DNA from: a virus
Length of the DNA: 28,473 nt
IMG/VR virus record: IMGVR_UViG_3300029309_000261
Location: 1-28,473 of that record
Direction: 5' to 3' (one strand)
Positions 18,139 through 25,393 of this stretch are shown here, piece by piece; the stretch's first letter is position 1; each line of letters begins with the position of its first letter. The notes beneath the pieces were generated by a model. It was not told the DNA's origin, did not search any database, and worked only from the letters and a program-made list of their open reading frames with translations. The position numbers and the translations under genes were made by a program.

Positions 18139-18813
18139 TTAACCTCCGTATACTGAATTGTAATAGTCTGGATTTGAAGTTCTAAACAGTGCAAGCGCCT
18201 GAGAATAGCTGAGCTTTTTCTCTTCACTTAGCGCTTGGACTCGTTCGTTAAGCGCCTTCTTAGAGATCTCTTGACCGCTTGCGCCGTGACCTAGGCTCTC
18301 AAGATTTACGCTTTGATTTGGTTGACGCTCAGAGAACATCTGCCAAAAAACGGGTTGATCTTTTTGAATAAGCCATGCCTGTTCAGCTGTTGACCTCTCT
18401 GCGACTGAGATCTTGCCTTCGTTGAGAAGTTGAGTGACATCAGACTCCATTTGAATCTGTGCTTTCTCTGCCAGTGCTTTTGCCTTGTCAGCTTGGAGTT
18501 GATCAACTTGCTCTTTAAGAGTTTGAATCTCTTGGAATAAGAGCACATTGGACTCGCTGAGAGTTGATACCGCTTGAGCGTCTTCTGTGTACTCTTTACG
18601 CTTCATCTCTTTGTTTTCGTTGTGATCTTTGTCTTTTTTCTCTTCGAGTTCTTCAGACTTCTTCTCGTCTTTTTTCTCTTCGAGTTCTTCAGACTTCATG
18701 GCGTTCTCGTTGTCCGCTTTCATCTCTTTGATTTGAGCTTCAAGCTGTTTAACGAGTTCATCTTTGGCCTCGAGTGCGGCCCGAAGTTCATCCATAGACA
18801 TGTCCGTGTCCAT
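18139..18813 (-). CDS. Scaffold protein from an internal in-frame start (putative)
   Basis: ATG 18813-18811 encodes Met428 of the protease-scaffold. It is preceded by AGTGAGGT ending four bases upstream, a good Shine-Dalgarno for a codon in the middle of a gene. The product would be 224 residues, beginning MDTDMSMDELRAALEAKD, and would consist only of the coiled-coil scaffold. Mu makes its scaffold Z from inside gene I, and lambda makes Nu3 from inside C, in the same way. Free scaffold would be needed in excess over the protease. Evidence is the signal and the precedent only. Confidence 0.55.
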   Translation of the reverse strand: MDTDMSMDELRAALEAKDELVKQLEAQIKEMKADNENAMKSEELEEKKDEKKSEELEEKKDKDHNENKEMKRKEYTEDAQAVSTLSESNVLLFQEIQTLKEQVDQLQADKAKALAEKAQIQMESDVTQLLNEGKISVAERSTAEQAWLIQKDQPVFWQMFSERQPNQSVNLESLGHGASGQEISKKALNERVQALSEEKKLSYSQALALFRTSNPDYYNSVYGG

Positions 18814-20094
18814 TTGTACCTCACTTTCGTTAAGTCTCACTGTGGAGATTGTATCATGTGATTGGGCCGGCCTAGGTGTAAGCGTAATCGCTAGCATCTG
18901 AGCTTGACCGATTAATTCCCCGCCGTTGCGGTCATAGACTTCACCCACCAAAAACTCAGGAGAAGACCACAGAACCCCTTCAGCATCTTGCACTATTTGA
19001 GCACCTTTGGATGTATACTCAGGATAAGCATACAAACCATCATCTCGAATCTCTAATGATGTGATCTTGCCTAGCGCGTTGCCGGTTTCAGGTGTTGCTA
19101 TATTGTCAGAATATGGAGATGTGGCGTGCTGCCAATCGATGATGACTGGTGAGCTTTCTTTAGTCGCTTCAAATACTCTGACAAGTTCTTTAAGTGTATC
19201 TTGTGTGATGGGCTTTCCAACTGGCTCGCCACTCATGCGGCTACATACTTGTTGATCAACGCCAAGAGTTAGGAAAGGTTTGCCCGTGATCAGTTCACTA
19301 GAGTCATTTAATTGAATAGCTTCTGTGTAAGCTGTCAGGCTTTGGCTTTTTTCGTCTGCTGATTTCATTTGTTTAACGATCTTTCTAGACCAAGAAAAGC
19401 CAGCGTCACCACCCCAACCATGCCAAGCTTGCCAGCCTTTGCCTTGATCTTTCCAAGTAGAGCCAGTCTTATCGACTTCGTGACGTGTGAAATATGCGAG
19501 CATCCTTTTAACGGTCTCAGGTGATAGCGTTTTACCTGCTTTAAGATCTCTTGCTCTGGCTATGCCAACATCAGTCATTCCACGCTGTGAAGCTGGCTTG
19601 CTTGCTCTGACTTCTAGCGCTCGAGCTGCTGCATCTTGAACGCCCTTTGGCGGCTTGAAGTCAATATGATCATATTTCTTGGGTGCAAGCTGTTCAGACT
19701 TCTTCTCTGTCTTTTGTGGATGACCATTAGGCAAAAGATCTAGGTCAGTTGTGTAAGCTTTTTTGCGCTGACCTGTTGCGACCAATTTCAAGAATGCTCG
19801 CACTCTTGCAAACGCCCATTGATTCCTATTCATGCCCGGTCTATGTGACGTGCTAAAAGCACCGGCGCCACGCCTAAAGACTGCTTTAAGCTTGCCAAGA
19901 TCAACACGCCTACTTGACTTTGTGAATCTTGCATTATGTTTGTCTCGCATATTCTCAAGACTCTTCACAGCTTCATCACTGATTTTGATCCCACCCCTTG
20001 AGCCGCTCGCGCTGCCTTTAGGATTGGTCTTACTGCCTTTAATGCGGTCTTTTTTTGGAGCTGGCGTTTGTGCTTTGGTTCGCTTCTTAGCCAT
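18139..20094 (-). CDS. Mu gpI-like prohead protease fused to scaffold, with extra N-terminal domains
   Basis: A 651-residue protein with four parts. Residues 1-60 are basic and disordered. Residues 65-245 hold RRGAGAFSTSHRPGMNRNQW, then GMTDVGIARARDLKAGKTLS and SPETVKRMLAYFTRHEVDK, then GWGGDAG. I recognise these motifs from other phage head-related proteins but cannot assign a reaction. Residues 310-412 match the Mu gpI protease/scaffold family: PVIIDWQHATSP, ALGKITSLEIRDDGLYA, WSSPEF, ITLTPRPAQ. His323 and nearby Asp320 and Ser325 are candidate catalytic residues, unproven. Residues 430-550 form a charged coiled-coil scaffold. The last 100 residues carry NEGKISVAERSTAEQAW, a typical scaffold end. 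ATG 20094 overlaps portal by eight bases, with GGAG upstream. Confidence 0.8.
   Translation of the reverse strand: MAKKRTKAQTPAPKKDRIKGSKTNPKGSASGSRGGIKISDEAVKSLENMRDKHNARFTKSSRRVDLGKLKAVFRRGAGAFSTSHRPGMNRNQWAFARVRAFLKLVATGQRKKAYTTDLDLLPNGHPQKTEKKSEQLAPKKYDHIDFKPPKGVQDAAARALEVRASKPASQRGMTDVGIARARDLKAGKTLSPETVKRMLAYFTRHEVDKTGSTWKDQGKGWQAWHGWGGDAGFSWSRKIVKQMKSADEKSQSLTAYTEAIQLNDSSELITGKPFLTLGVDQQVCSRMSGEPVGKPITQDTLKELVRVFEATKESSPVIIDWQHATSPYSDNIATPETGNALGKITSLEIRDDGLYAYPEYTSKGAQIVQDAEGVLWSSPEFLVGEVYDRNGGELIGQAQMLAITLTPRPAQSHDTISTVRLNESEVQMDTDMSMDELRAALEAKDELVKQLEAQIKEMKADNENAMKSEELEEKKDEKKSEELEEKKDKDHNENKEMKRKEYTEDAQAVSTLSESNVLLFQEIQTLKEQVDQLQADKAKALAEKAQIQMESDVTQLLNEGKISVAERSTAEQAWLIQKDQPVFWQMFSERQPNQSVNLESLGHGASGQEISKKALNERVQALSEEKKLSYSQALALFRTSNPDYYNSVYGG
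18631..18697. repeat. 36-bp direct repeat in the scaffold coding region
   Basis: Two copies of a 31-bp identical stretch, 18631-18661 and 18667-18697, lie 36 bases apart. They encode KSEELEEKKDEK and KSEELEEKKDKD on the minus strand. The period of 12 codons keeps frame and extends a charged helical segment. Confidence 0.85.
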
Positions 20095-21496
20095 TGCGCT
20101 TTCTCCGTTGTATCAATCTCTCAGCAAGTGCGGCCGCACTTGGGCCTCCAGATGCGGCACGCTCAAAGGCTGATCTTTGTGCTTCTTCTGGCAGGTCACC
20201 GGCGCCAATCCTCGCACGTATTGAGCGTTCGATCTCATCAGTGGGTGTTAGGAGTCCACTCTGAACAAGTGGCGCAAGTTGTCCCATCGATTCCGCTAAC
20301 TCATCAGAGTCAAGATTCTCATGTCGAAGACGTGGCAACAGTGAAGGATCAACAGCTCCATAGTTAAACCTGATCAGTCGAGCCATCGTTCCGCCACCAG
20401 CTCTAGCACGTCCTGAGATTTGAGAGGCTAGACGATCACATAAATTGATGCATGATCGTCTAAATACATTCTCGTGAACCTCTCCAACTGCTCGAGATCC
20501 TGTATCAGTTGTTCCAAGGTTTATAAATTGTGTCAATGTCGCTTGTGAGATCTCTTGATTTGCAAGCTGGATCACTCCAATCGGGCCTTGACTGTAGAGT
20601 GTTGGTGACTCTGAATAACTCTCAAACTTTACAACTGGAGACTCAACGAGATAACTCTGCTCAGCACTCAGGAAAGCTGCTACCTGCTGCTCGGCTTCAT
20701 CAATGATCTCTGATAAGTCAGCTTGTGAAAGTCCTTGAGCGTCTGCTTCTGCTCGATCAATTACCACTTTAGGCGTAGGCACAGCCCAACGATCAACGCC
20801 GATACTCATTAGATTTGCAGTGCGTTGTTTTTGTCGCCACCAAAAATAACAAGCTCGCATCAAACCAACACCTTCAAAGTTTGAGCCCGTTTGATTTAGC
20901 GTAAGTAATAAAAGTTTGTTTGATGGTATTGGCTCAGGCTGATGTTTGATATTTATGCTCTGCTGCATCACTCCATCAAGATGTTCATTATCTCGAGACA
21001 ACCACTTAAAGTGTGCGCTAGGTTCTCTATCTGCATAATGATCAAGCCAAATGCGCTGACGTCCTTCACTGTCTAGGCCTACTCTGTATATCTCTTCGGC
21101 GTATCTATAGCCTAGAGGTATAAAGTCCCATAAGTAGCCGAGTTGCTCTTCAAATGATTTTGACATCTGGCCTGAATAGCCATCAAAACCAAAGGCTTCA
21201 TTGGCATATCTTGCATATTCTTCAGACGCAGGATTATTTTTAATGCCTGGCTCAAAATACCAAGATGCACTTAATAAGGTACCTTTAAGCATTGACCAAG
21301 ATCTCATCACAACAGGATCAGTCCTCAGCATCTCTTCACAAGCATCAACCCAAGCCCGCCCAAAAAGCTGAGGGTTTTTCTCTTTGCCTGCGATGATACC
21401 ATTGCTTAATGCAGTGCCGCTAATACCTCGGCTTTTAAATGATGGCCGCGCGGCTTTAATATAACTTTTGTCGGTCTCATGTGGTTTATGTGACAT
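20087..21496 (-). CDS. Portal protein (DUF935, Mu gp29-like)
   Basis: A 469-residue protein starting MSHKPHETDKSYIKAA, with AGGGG upstream of ATG 21496. Motifs of the Mu gp29/DUF935 portal family are visible: DPVVMRSWSMLKGTLLSASW near residue 60, NFEGVGLMRACYFWWRQKQ near 210, and a helical C-terminus (ELAESMGQLAPLVQSGLLTP). The length is close to the usual 450-500. The portal forms the dodecameric DNA entry ring at one head vertex and docks the terminase. It is the first gene after the dyad-repeat gap at 21497-21554 and overlaps the protease-scaffold gene by eight bases. Confidence 0.85.
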   Translation of the reverse strand: MSHKPHETDKSYIKAARPSFKSRGISGTALSNGIIAGKEKNPQLFGRAWVDACEEMLRTDPVVMRSWSMLKGTLLSASWYFEPGIKNNPASEEYARYANEAFGFDGYSGQMSKSFEEQLGYLWDFIPLGYRYAEEIYRVGLDSEGRQRIWLDHYADREPSAHFKWLSRDNEHLDGVMQQSINIKHQPEPIPSNKLLLLTLNQTGSNFEGVGLMRACYFWWRQKQRTANLMSIGVDRWAVPTPKVVIDRAEADAQGLSQADLSEIIDEAEQQVAAFLSAEQSYLVESPVVKFESYSESPTLYSQGPIGVIQLANQEISQATLTQFINLGTTDTGSRAVGEVHENVFRRSCINLCDRLASQISGRARAGGGTMARLIRFNYGAVDPSLLPRLRHENLDSDELAESMGQLAPLVQSGLLTPTDEIERSIRARIGAGDLPEEAQRSAFERAASGGPSAAALAERLIQRRKRNG

Positions 21497-21514
21497 GATA
21501 CCCCTAGAGTGTTC

Positions 21515-21544
21515 TTATCAAAAAGATAATTATCAGAATGATAA
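21515..21544. promoter_or_regulatory. Two adjacent 15-bp dyads TTATC-N5-GATAA, operator candidate
   Basis: In the 58-base gap between the small acidic ORF and the portal gene, TTATCAAAAAGATAA (21515-21529) is followed without a gap by TTATCAGAATGATAA (21530-21544) and then TATC. Each is a perfect 5-bp inverted repeat with five-base spacing; the centre junction GATAATTATC is itself palindromic. It lies 19 bases before the portal start, so a regulator could control the head operon here. The spacing is unlike a terminator and there is no T-run. Confidence 0.5.
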
Positions 21545-21554
21545 TATCACACTA

Positions 21555-21803
21555 CTATGGGTTGCTGTCAACTCGGTCTTGTTCTAGCTGTTCTTCAAGC
21601 TTGTCAAGTTCTTTATTGAATAGCTCCATAATGATTGTAGACACAAGCTCTACAGATTCATGCCTGAGCCCATCTGATCGATCTAAGACAATTTGATCAA
21701 TGAGCTTTGAGATTACTTCAGAATCCAGTTGTCCTGCTTCCTCCTGTTCTGATTTTTCTGTTTTTTGATCTTGCTTTTCTTGATGTTGTTCTAGCTTGTC
21801 CAC
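21555..21803 (-). CDS. Small acidic helical protein, overlapping terminase end (uncertain)
   Basis: An 82-residue ORF starting at GTG 21803, which lies inside the large terminase gene (86-base overlap), and ending at TAG 21555-21557. It is Glu-, Gln- and Lys-rich with a likely helical coiled coil (LDKLEEQLEQDR). The GGGG upstream is 11 bases away, so initiation is weak. It fills what would otherwise be a 221-base gap. A role next to portal and terminase, such as a small packaging accessory, is possible, but I recognise no family. Confidence 0.45.
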   Translation of the reverse strand: MDKLEQHQEKQDQKTEKSEQEEAGQLDSEVISKLIDQIVLDRSDGLRHESVELVSTIIMELFNKELDKLEEQLEQDRVDSNP

Positions 21804-23100
21804 GATAATCGATTCCCCAATAGTGCATTATGCAATCATATCTTAACGCATCTAAGGGGTCTTCACGTTCGTCCTTTTTTGGTAGGTCTTTGCTTTTATC
21901 CCATGAATAAGATGCTATAGCTTTTCTCAAGCTGTTACCACTTGCGTTCTGACCTGATCGCCAAACCTGATCAGTAATCAGATATTGCTTACGACTTAAA
22001 GCACGCTTAAGTCTCATCACACCATTAGAGATATTGCGCCTTACTGGGTCGGTTGTGTACTTGACCGGCACGCCTATTCCTCCATCACTGGGTAAACGCC
22101 TAATCACTTTGATCGCACTAAGTCCAGTTTGATCAGATCTAGCAAGGCCTGCAGGATCACAAACTGCTGAGTCAATCCAGATTCGATCACCTGGTGCCTG
22201 GTCTTTTAATTCACGCGGCCATGCAATCGCTAATATAAGTTTGCTGAGCTGCTCAATGGTGACCTCTTGCGGATTGATCTCACCACAGATCACAGACGCT
22301 TGACGCTCTTCATCATAGCAGATAATCAACACGCTCGGCTTTCTGAATCCATAATCAATCGCCAGTCGTCCAGTCATCTCTGGTTTATATTCCCAATCCT
22401 TTATGATGTGATCATGCCCTATCTCAGAGTAAACTTGGCCGCTTGGAGGTTTGGGCTGATTCATCACCATTGCTAAACGCTCGTCCTCGGGTAATAACTT
22501 GAGAGACTCGAACCATTCAGCACTAAGGTTATCTTGATTCGCGTAGCTTGTAAACTTTAAGGGGTTGAATCCGCTTTGCTCTGCGAGCTCAACCCACCAC
22601 GCATCGACTACAGGTAAACCACAGATCATAACTATAGGTTTATGTTTGTCTGATCTTAGACGCCCCATTGCTTTGTTAAATACTTCTGAGTCTTTCCAAA
22701 CTTGAGCCTCATCAATGAAACAAACGCCACCATCTGCGTTAATGCCTTCCAACGGGTTCATGGTCGCAACTTGGGTTGATGCTCGATTATAGTTCTTAAG
22801 ATGACATCTTGATCCCGTTGTTGGATCATGCCACACGCTGAGCTGTTGATTATACGTCCAGCCTAGTCCAAGCTTGTCAGACCACTTCATGATTTCTGGA
22901 TTAACGACACCTTGAAGCCTCACGTATGTGTCTGTGATAAACAGGAACCGGCCGCCGGGTCTAGTCGCCATTACATAAATCAAAGCAAAAACAAGACCTG
23001 ATGATTTGCCGGCACCCCAACCAGATTGTATTGATATTAATTTATCCTCGCGCCGGATTGCTTTGATCATCTCTTTTTGTAATGGATTGAGTTTGATCAT
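21718..23100 (-). CDS. Terminase large subunit
   Basis: A 460-residue DNA-packaging ATPase-nuclease. Walker A is GWGAGKSS at 27-34, and Walker B GVCFIDEAQ with Asp130 and Glu131 at 125-133. The nuclease half has candidate metal ligands Asp249 (AIDYGF), Asp310 (IWIDSAV) and Asp417 (EDPLDALRYD). The basic C-terminal tail (RKARSKNRKIRTGGSR) may contact DNA or portal. ATG 23100 overlaps the TGA of the preceding gene (ATGA) with a weak Shine-Dalgarno, so it is probably coupled. It packages phage DNA into the head with the small subunit and portal. The length is normal. Confidence 0.92.
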   Translation of the reverse strand: MIKLNPLQKEMIKAIRREDKLISIQSGWGAGKSSGLVFALIYVMATRPGGRFLFITDTYVRLQGVVNPEIMKWSDKLGLGWTYNQQLSVWHDPTTGSRCHLKNYNRASTQVATMNPLEGINADGGVCFIDEAQVWKDSEVFNKAMGRLRSDKHKPIVMICGLPVVDAWWVELAEQSGFNPLKFTSYANQDNLSAEWFESLKLLPEDERLAMVMNQPKPPSGQVYSEIGHDHIIKDWEYKPEMTGRLAIDYGFRKPSVLIICYDEERQASVICGEINPQEVTIEQLSKLILAIAWPRELKDQAPGDRIWIDSAVCDPAGLARSDQTGLSAIKVIRRLPSDGGIGVPVKYTTDPVRRNISNGVMRLKRALSRKQYLITDQVWRSGQNASGNSLRKAIASYSWDKSKDLPKKDEREDPLDALRYDCIMHYWGIDYRGQARTTSRKARSKNRKIRTGGSRTTGF

Positions 23101-24290
23101 GATGCTTCAGAATATCTCTCTTTCATCCCCGTCTCATGTCTGTAAATCCTTTTAACGAAGTTGTTTTTGCGTACATTTCCTGTGGTCAATGCCTCTTTTA
23201 GATGGTTGTGCATACATGTTAGGTTTCGACATAAAAGCTTAAAGTCGGAATCTTCTGACAAAGTAAAGGCATTAAACCTATAGAGCCCCCAATCTTTCTT
23301 TACCTCATCTAAAAAGGCTTTGACTCCTTTCTGATGTAGTGTTCCTACTACGCCTAGCAAGCCGTGAGGTTCTAGACTCTTTCTTACGAGTGGACAAGAC
23401 CATACCTCAAAGCACTGCGTTTCACCGGGCGGCACAATTAACGCAGCAGCCCAAAAAGATTTATCGCTCCACTTTATAACCTCTTTCCTATAGCCATCTT
23501 TATCAAGCTTAGACAGATTATAAAAAACCTCTGTTTTATCATGCCGTTGAAATGGCTCGATTATCCGCTGATAGTGTATTAACAGGGTTGGCCCATGTAA
23601 TCTTTGCTGATAATATTTGTCTACTTGTTTCTGAAGGTTAGTTATAAACGTCGGGCTGCACGCTACTGTTTGCACTGAGGTCTTGATTTCAATGTTTAAA
23701 ACCTTTGGTACTCCTGCTTTATTCTCTAGCATAATGTCATAGGCTGCATAGGGATCTGTTGATGTTGAAACCCTATAGCCACCAAGCGACGGGTTGAATG
23801 CTGCTCCTGTTAAGAGGTGGGTCAAAGAATCTTGAATGCGATCATGTAGTTTGTACCCATAGTGGGGTAGTAGTCGGTCGTTTATTAGATCTTTAAGCGT
23901 CTCAATGACTCCTTTAGAGTCGCGATTGGCGATATGCTTTATATATTCTCTAGTCGTAAATCTTAATTTGTTTATAAGCTGTTGCTCAAAACTTTGACCG
24001 AGCGCCGGCATTTTATAGCTATAGTTAAAACATTCTTCTGTGGCTCTTGATTCAGGGTCTTTATCTGCTGTGGTCGCGATTGTTTTTGGTGTCTTTTGCT
24101 CTACCTCTGATCCTGTCTGCTCTTCTAATATTTCCCATATAGATGGAAGGGGTTGAGGCTTGTTGTCTTTTTTTGGCACTGATGAAAGCAGGTGCTCTCT
24201 TGGGTTTATGATGTCCATTTGTTTGGGATGCGACTTGATTATATTTAGTTTTCTTTTTGACCTTTTCTTCGCTTTTCTTCTTTTTTTCAT
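23097..24290 (-). CDS. PD-(D/E)XK nuclease-like protein between terminase subunits
   Basis: A 397-residue protein. The N-terminus is strongly basic (MKKRRKAKKRSKRKLNIIK). Residues 180-205 read DPYAAYDIMLEN, then VLNIEIKTS: Asp185 with Glu201-x-Lys203 separated by a short loop, the D...(D/E)xK core of restriction-like nucleases. Residues 95-160 are mixed helices before it. Candidate secondary elements continue beyond 210 (FITNLQKQVDKYYQQRL). ATG 24290 has AAGGGG six bases upstream. It overlaps terminase large by four bases, so it is in the packaging operon. Possible roles are a restriction-type enzyme, packaging accessory or mobile nuclease. It is not an HNH protein, and no specific restriction family was identified. 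Confidence 0.55.
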   Translation of the reverse strand: MKKRRKAKKRSKRKLNIIKSHPKQMDIINPREHLLSSVPKKDNKPQPLPSIWEILEEQTGSEVEQKTPKTIATTADKDPESRATEECFNYSYKMPALGQSFEQQLINKLRFTTREYIKHIANRDSKGVIETLKDLINDRLLPHYGYKLHDRIQDSLTHLLTGAAFNPSLGGYRVSTSTDPYAAYDIMLENKAGVPKVLNIEIKTSVQTVACSPTFITNLQKQVDKYYQQRLHGPTLLIHYQRIIEPFQRHDKTEVFYNLSKLDKDGYRKEVIKWSDKSFWAAALIVPPGETQCFEVWSCPLVRKSLEPHGLLGVVGTLHQKGVKAFLDEVKKDWGLYRFNAFTLSEDSDFKLLCRNLTCMHNHLKEALTTGNVRKNNFVKRIYRHETGMKERYSEAS

Positions 24291-24316
24291 TTTTGTCCCC
24301 TTTGTTGTTGCTTTGC

Positions 24317-24766
24317 TTAGTCTTCGCTTGTCTGGTCAACGATGGCTTGAATCGTCTCGACTATATGATTCTCCTTTAAATTAACTTCGATGTCTCTCTT
24401 TGCGGAGTAGTCATCCGGCATTCTGCGCTCAAGTATCCAAGCAGCTGCTCGCCAGTCTGTGATCGCATGCTCTGAGATGTGGCCTAGTAAGACCTGTTCA
24501 GCAACAGCCGTTGCCATTTGAACGTCTGCTTCGAACTCTGCATCCTCTTGTCTCCATCTGTAGAAGGTTGCGTCTGAGATACCAGATAAGGCGCAAGCGC
24601 TTTTAAATGTGATGCCTGTTGTGATGTGCTGACATATCGTGTCGAGTCGCTCAGGAGTCTTCTTAATATAGTTTCTCGCGCGTGTAGTCTTGGTCTTAAC
24701 AATCTTAGAAGGCATCGCCTCACGAGCTGCTAAACCTTCAAGCCCTTTTAGGTCTTTACTCATCAT
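24317..24766 (-). CDS. Terminase small subunit
   Basis: About 149 residues, starting MMSKDLKG. ATG 24766 overlaps the SSB stop (ATGA); GGGG lies three bases before it and six bases before the next ATG (24763), so either could be used. A longer start at 24775 has a poorer signal. Residues about 50-75 form a helix-turn-helix (TFKSACALSGISDATFYRWRQ), as expected for DNA recognition. The C-terminal half is helical (ADVQMATAVAEQVLL, TDWRAAAWILERRM) and would mediate oligomer or large-subunit contact. It is separated from the large subunit by the nuclease-like gene, which is unusual. Confidence 0.82.
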   Translation of the reverse strand: MMSKDLKGLEGLAAREAMPSKIVKTKTTRARNYIKKTPERLDTICQHITTGITFKSACALSGISDATFYRWRQEDAEFEADVQMATAVAEQVLLGHISEHAITDWRAAAWILERRMPDDYSAKRDIEVNLKENHIVETIQAIVDQTSED

Positions 24767-25200
24767 GAACCCCATGGCTTTTCAGCAGATTGACCCCAAG
24801 GATTAGACGCTTGAGGTTGACCCCATGAATCATTTGCAGACTGTTGTTGAGGTGCTGGGGCTTGGTCTTGTGGCTGATCCTGTGGCTTATCAAGTCGCTT
24901 AATGTCAGTCGCTTTGATTGACCAGTAGGTGATGCCTTCCTTTGATTTGTAACTCTTCATCGAACCTTGAACATAGACCTTGTTGCCTTTTCTCAGCTTC
25001 ATAGCTTTTGACGCAAGATCACGATATTGAGAAGACCACGCTTGAACATTATGCCACGTTGTTTTTGTCTGCCACTCATTATTTGAATCTTTGTAGCTCT
25101 CAGAGGTTGCGACTGAAAAACGAGCGTATTTATTTGTGCCTGACTCGTTTAAGTCTGGGTCTTGTCCGAGATTGCCAATAATTTGGATTTGATTTAGCAT
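24763..25200 (-). CDS. ssb: Single-stranded DNA-binding protein
   Basis: A 145-residue protein with a standard OB fold in residues 1-103: start MLNQIQIIGNLGQDPDL, then WHNVQAWSSQYRDLASK and VYVQGSMKSYKSKEG. The linker is Gln/Pro-rich. The C-terminus (SWGQP, NPWGQ, KPWGS) lacks the acidic DDDIPF-type tip of host SSBs and instead repeats a Trp-Gly motif. The Shine-Dalgarno is weak, and the gene starts directly at the end of the ribbon-helix-helix gene (TAA then ATG), so coupling is likely. It coats ssDNA during phage replication or recombination. Confidence 0.9.
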   Translation of the reverse strand: MLNQIQIIGNLGQDPDLNESGTNKYARFSVATSESYKDSNNEWQTKTTWHNVQAWSSQYRDLASKAMKLRKGNKVYVQGSMKSYKSKEGITYWSIKATDIKRLDKPQDQPQDQAPAPQQQSANDSWGQPQASNPWGQSAEKPWGS

Positions 25201-25362
25201 TTATTGATCTTTCTTTGTTTGTTGCTTGAGTTGCTCAATGCCTAGACTCAACGCTCGTCTATAGACTTGTGATTTTGTTTGCTCTTTAATGCTAGCTAGT
25301 GACTCAATAAAGCGCACTTGCTCAGCTTCGAGCCTGATTTGTTTAGTAACAAGATTACTCAT
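25201..25362 (-). CDS. Ribbon-helix-helix transcriptional regulator (53 aa)
   Basis: ATG 25362 to TAA 25203-25201 encodes 53 residues. Residues 4-11 form a strand (LVTKQIRL), then helix A (EAEQVRFIESLASIKEQT), a turn, and helix B beginning SQVYRRALSLGIEQL. This is the Arc/CopG/MetJ pattern, whose dimer inserts the strand into the major groove. AAAGGAGA lies four bases before the start, a strong site. It begins the leftward operon with SSB, terminases and nuclease, abuts the SSB start, and faces thyX across 48 bases that hold two 10-bp direct repeats. It is likely autoregulatory; the target is inferred. Confidence 0.72.
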   Translation of the reverse strand: MSNLVTKQIRLEAEQVRFIESLASIKEQTKSQVYRRALSLGIEQLKQQTKKDQ

Positions 25363-25373
25363 ACATCTCCTTT

Positions 25374-25393
25374 ACAATACATTGCAATACATT
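25374..25393. promoter_or_regulatory. Two tandem 10-bp direct repeats (A/G)CAATACATT, operator candidate
   Basis: ACAATACATT at 25374-25383 is followed by GCAATACATT at 25384-25393, and then ACATTA. Ten-base spacing is one helical turn, the arrangement that tandem ribbon-helix-helix dimers use. It sits in the 48-base gap between the regulator gene and thyX, 11 bases from the regulator start, so it could control both directions. Confidence 0.5.

Noticed and set aside
18574-18861. Hydrophobic plus-strand frame resembling a membrane protein
   Set aside because: It is the antisense of the Lys/Glu-rich scaffold repeats, which reads as Phe/Leu on the other strand.
24061-24339. A lysine-rich minus-strand frame inside the nuclease-like gene region
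   Set aside because: It starts at TTG, is in another frame, lacks a ribosome binding site, and overlaps a gene with the nuclease core and AAGGGG start signal.
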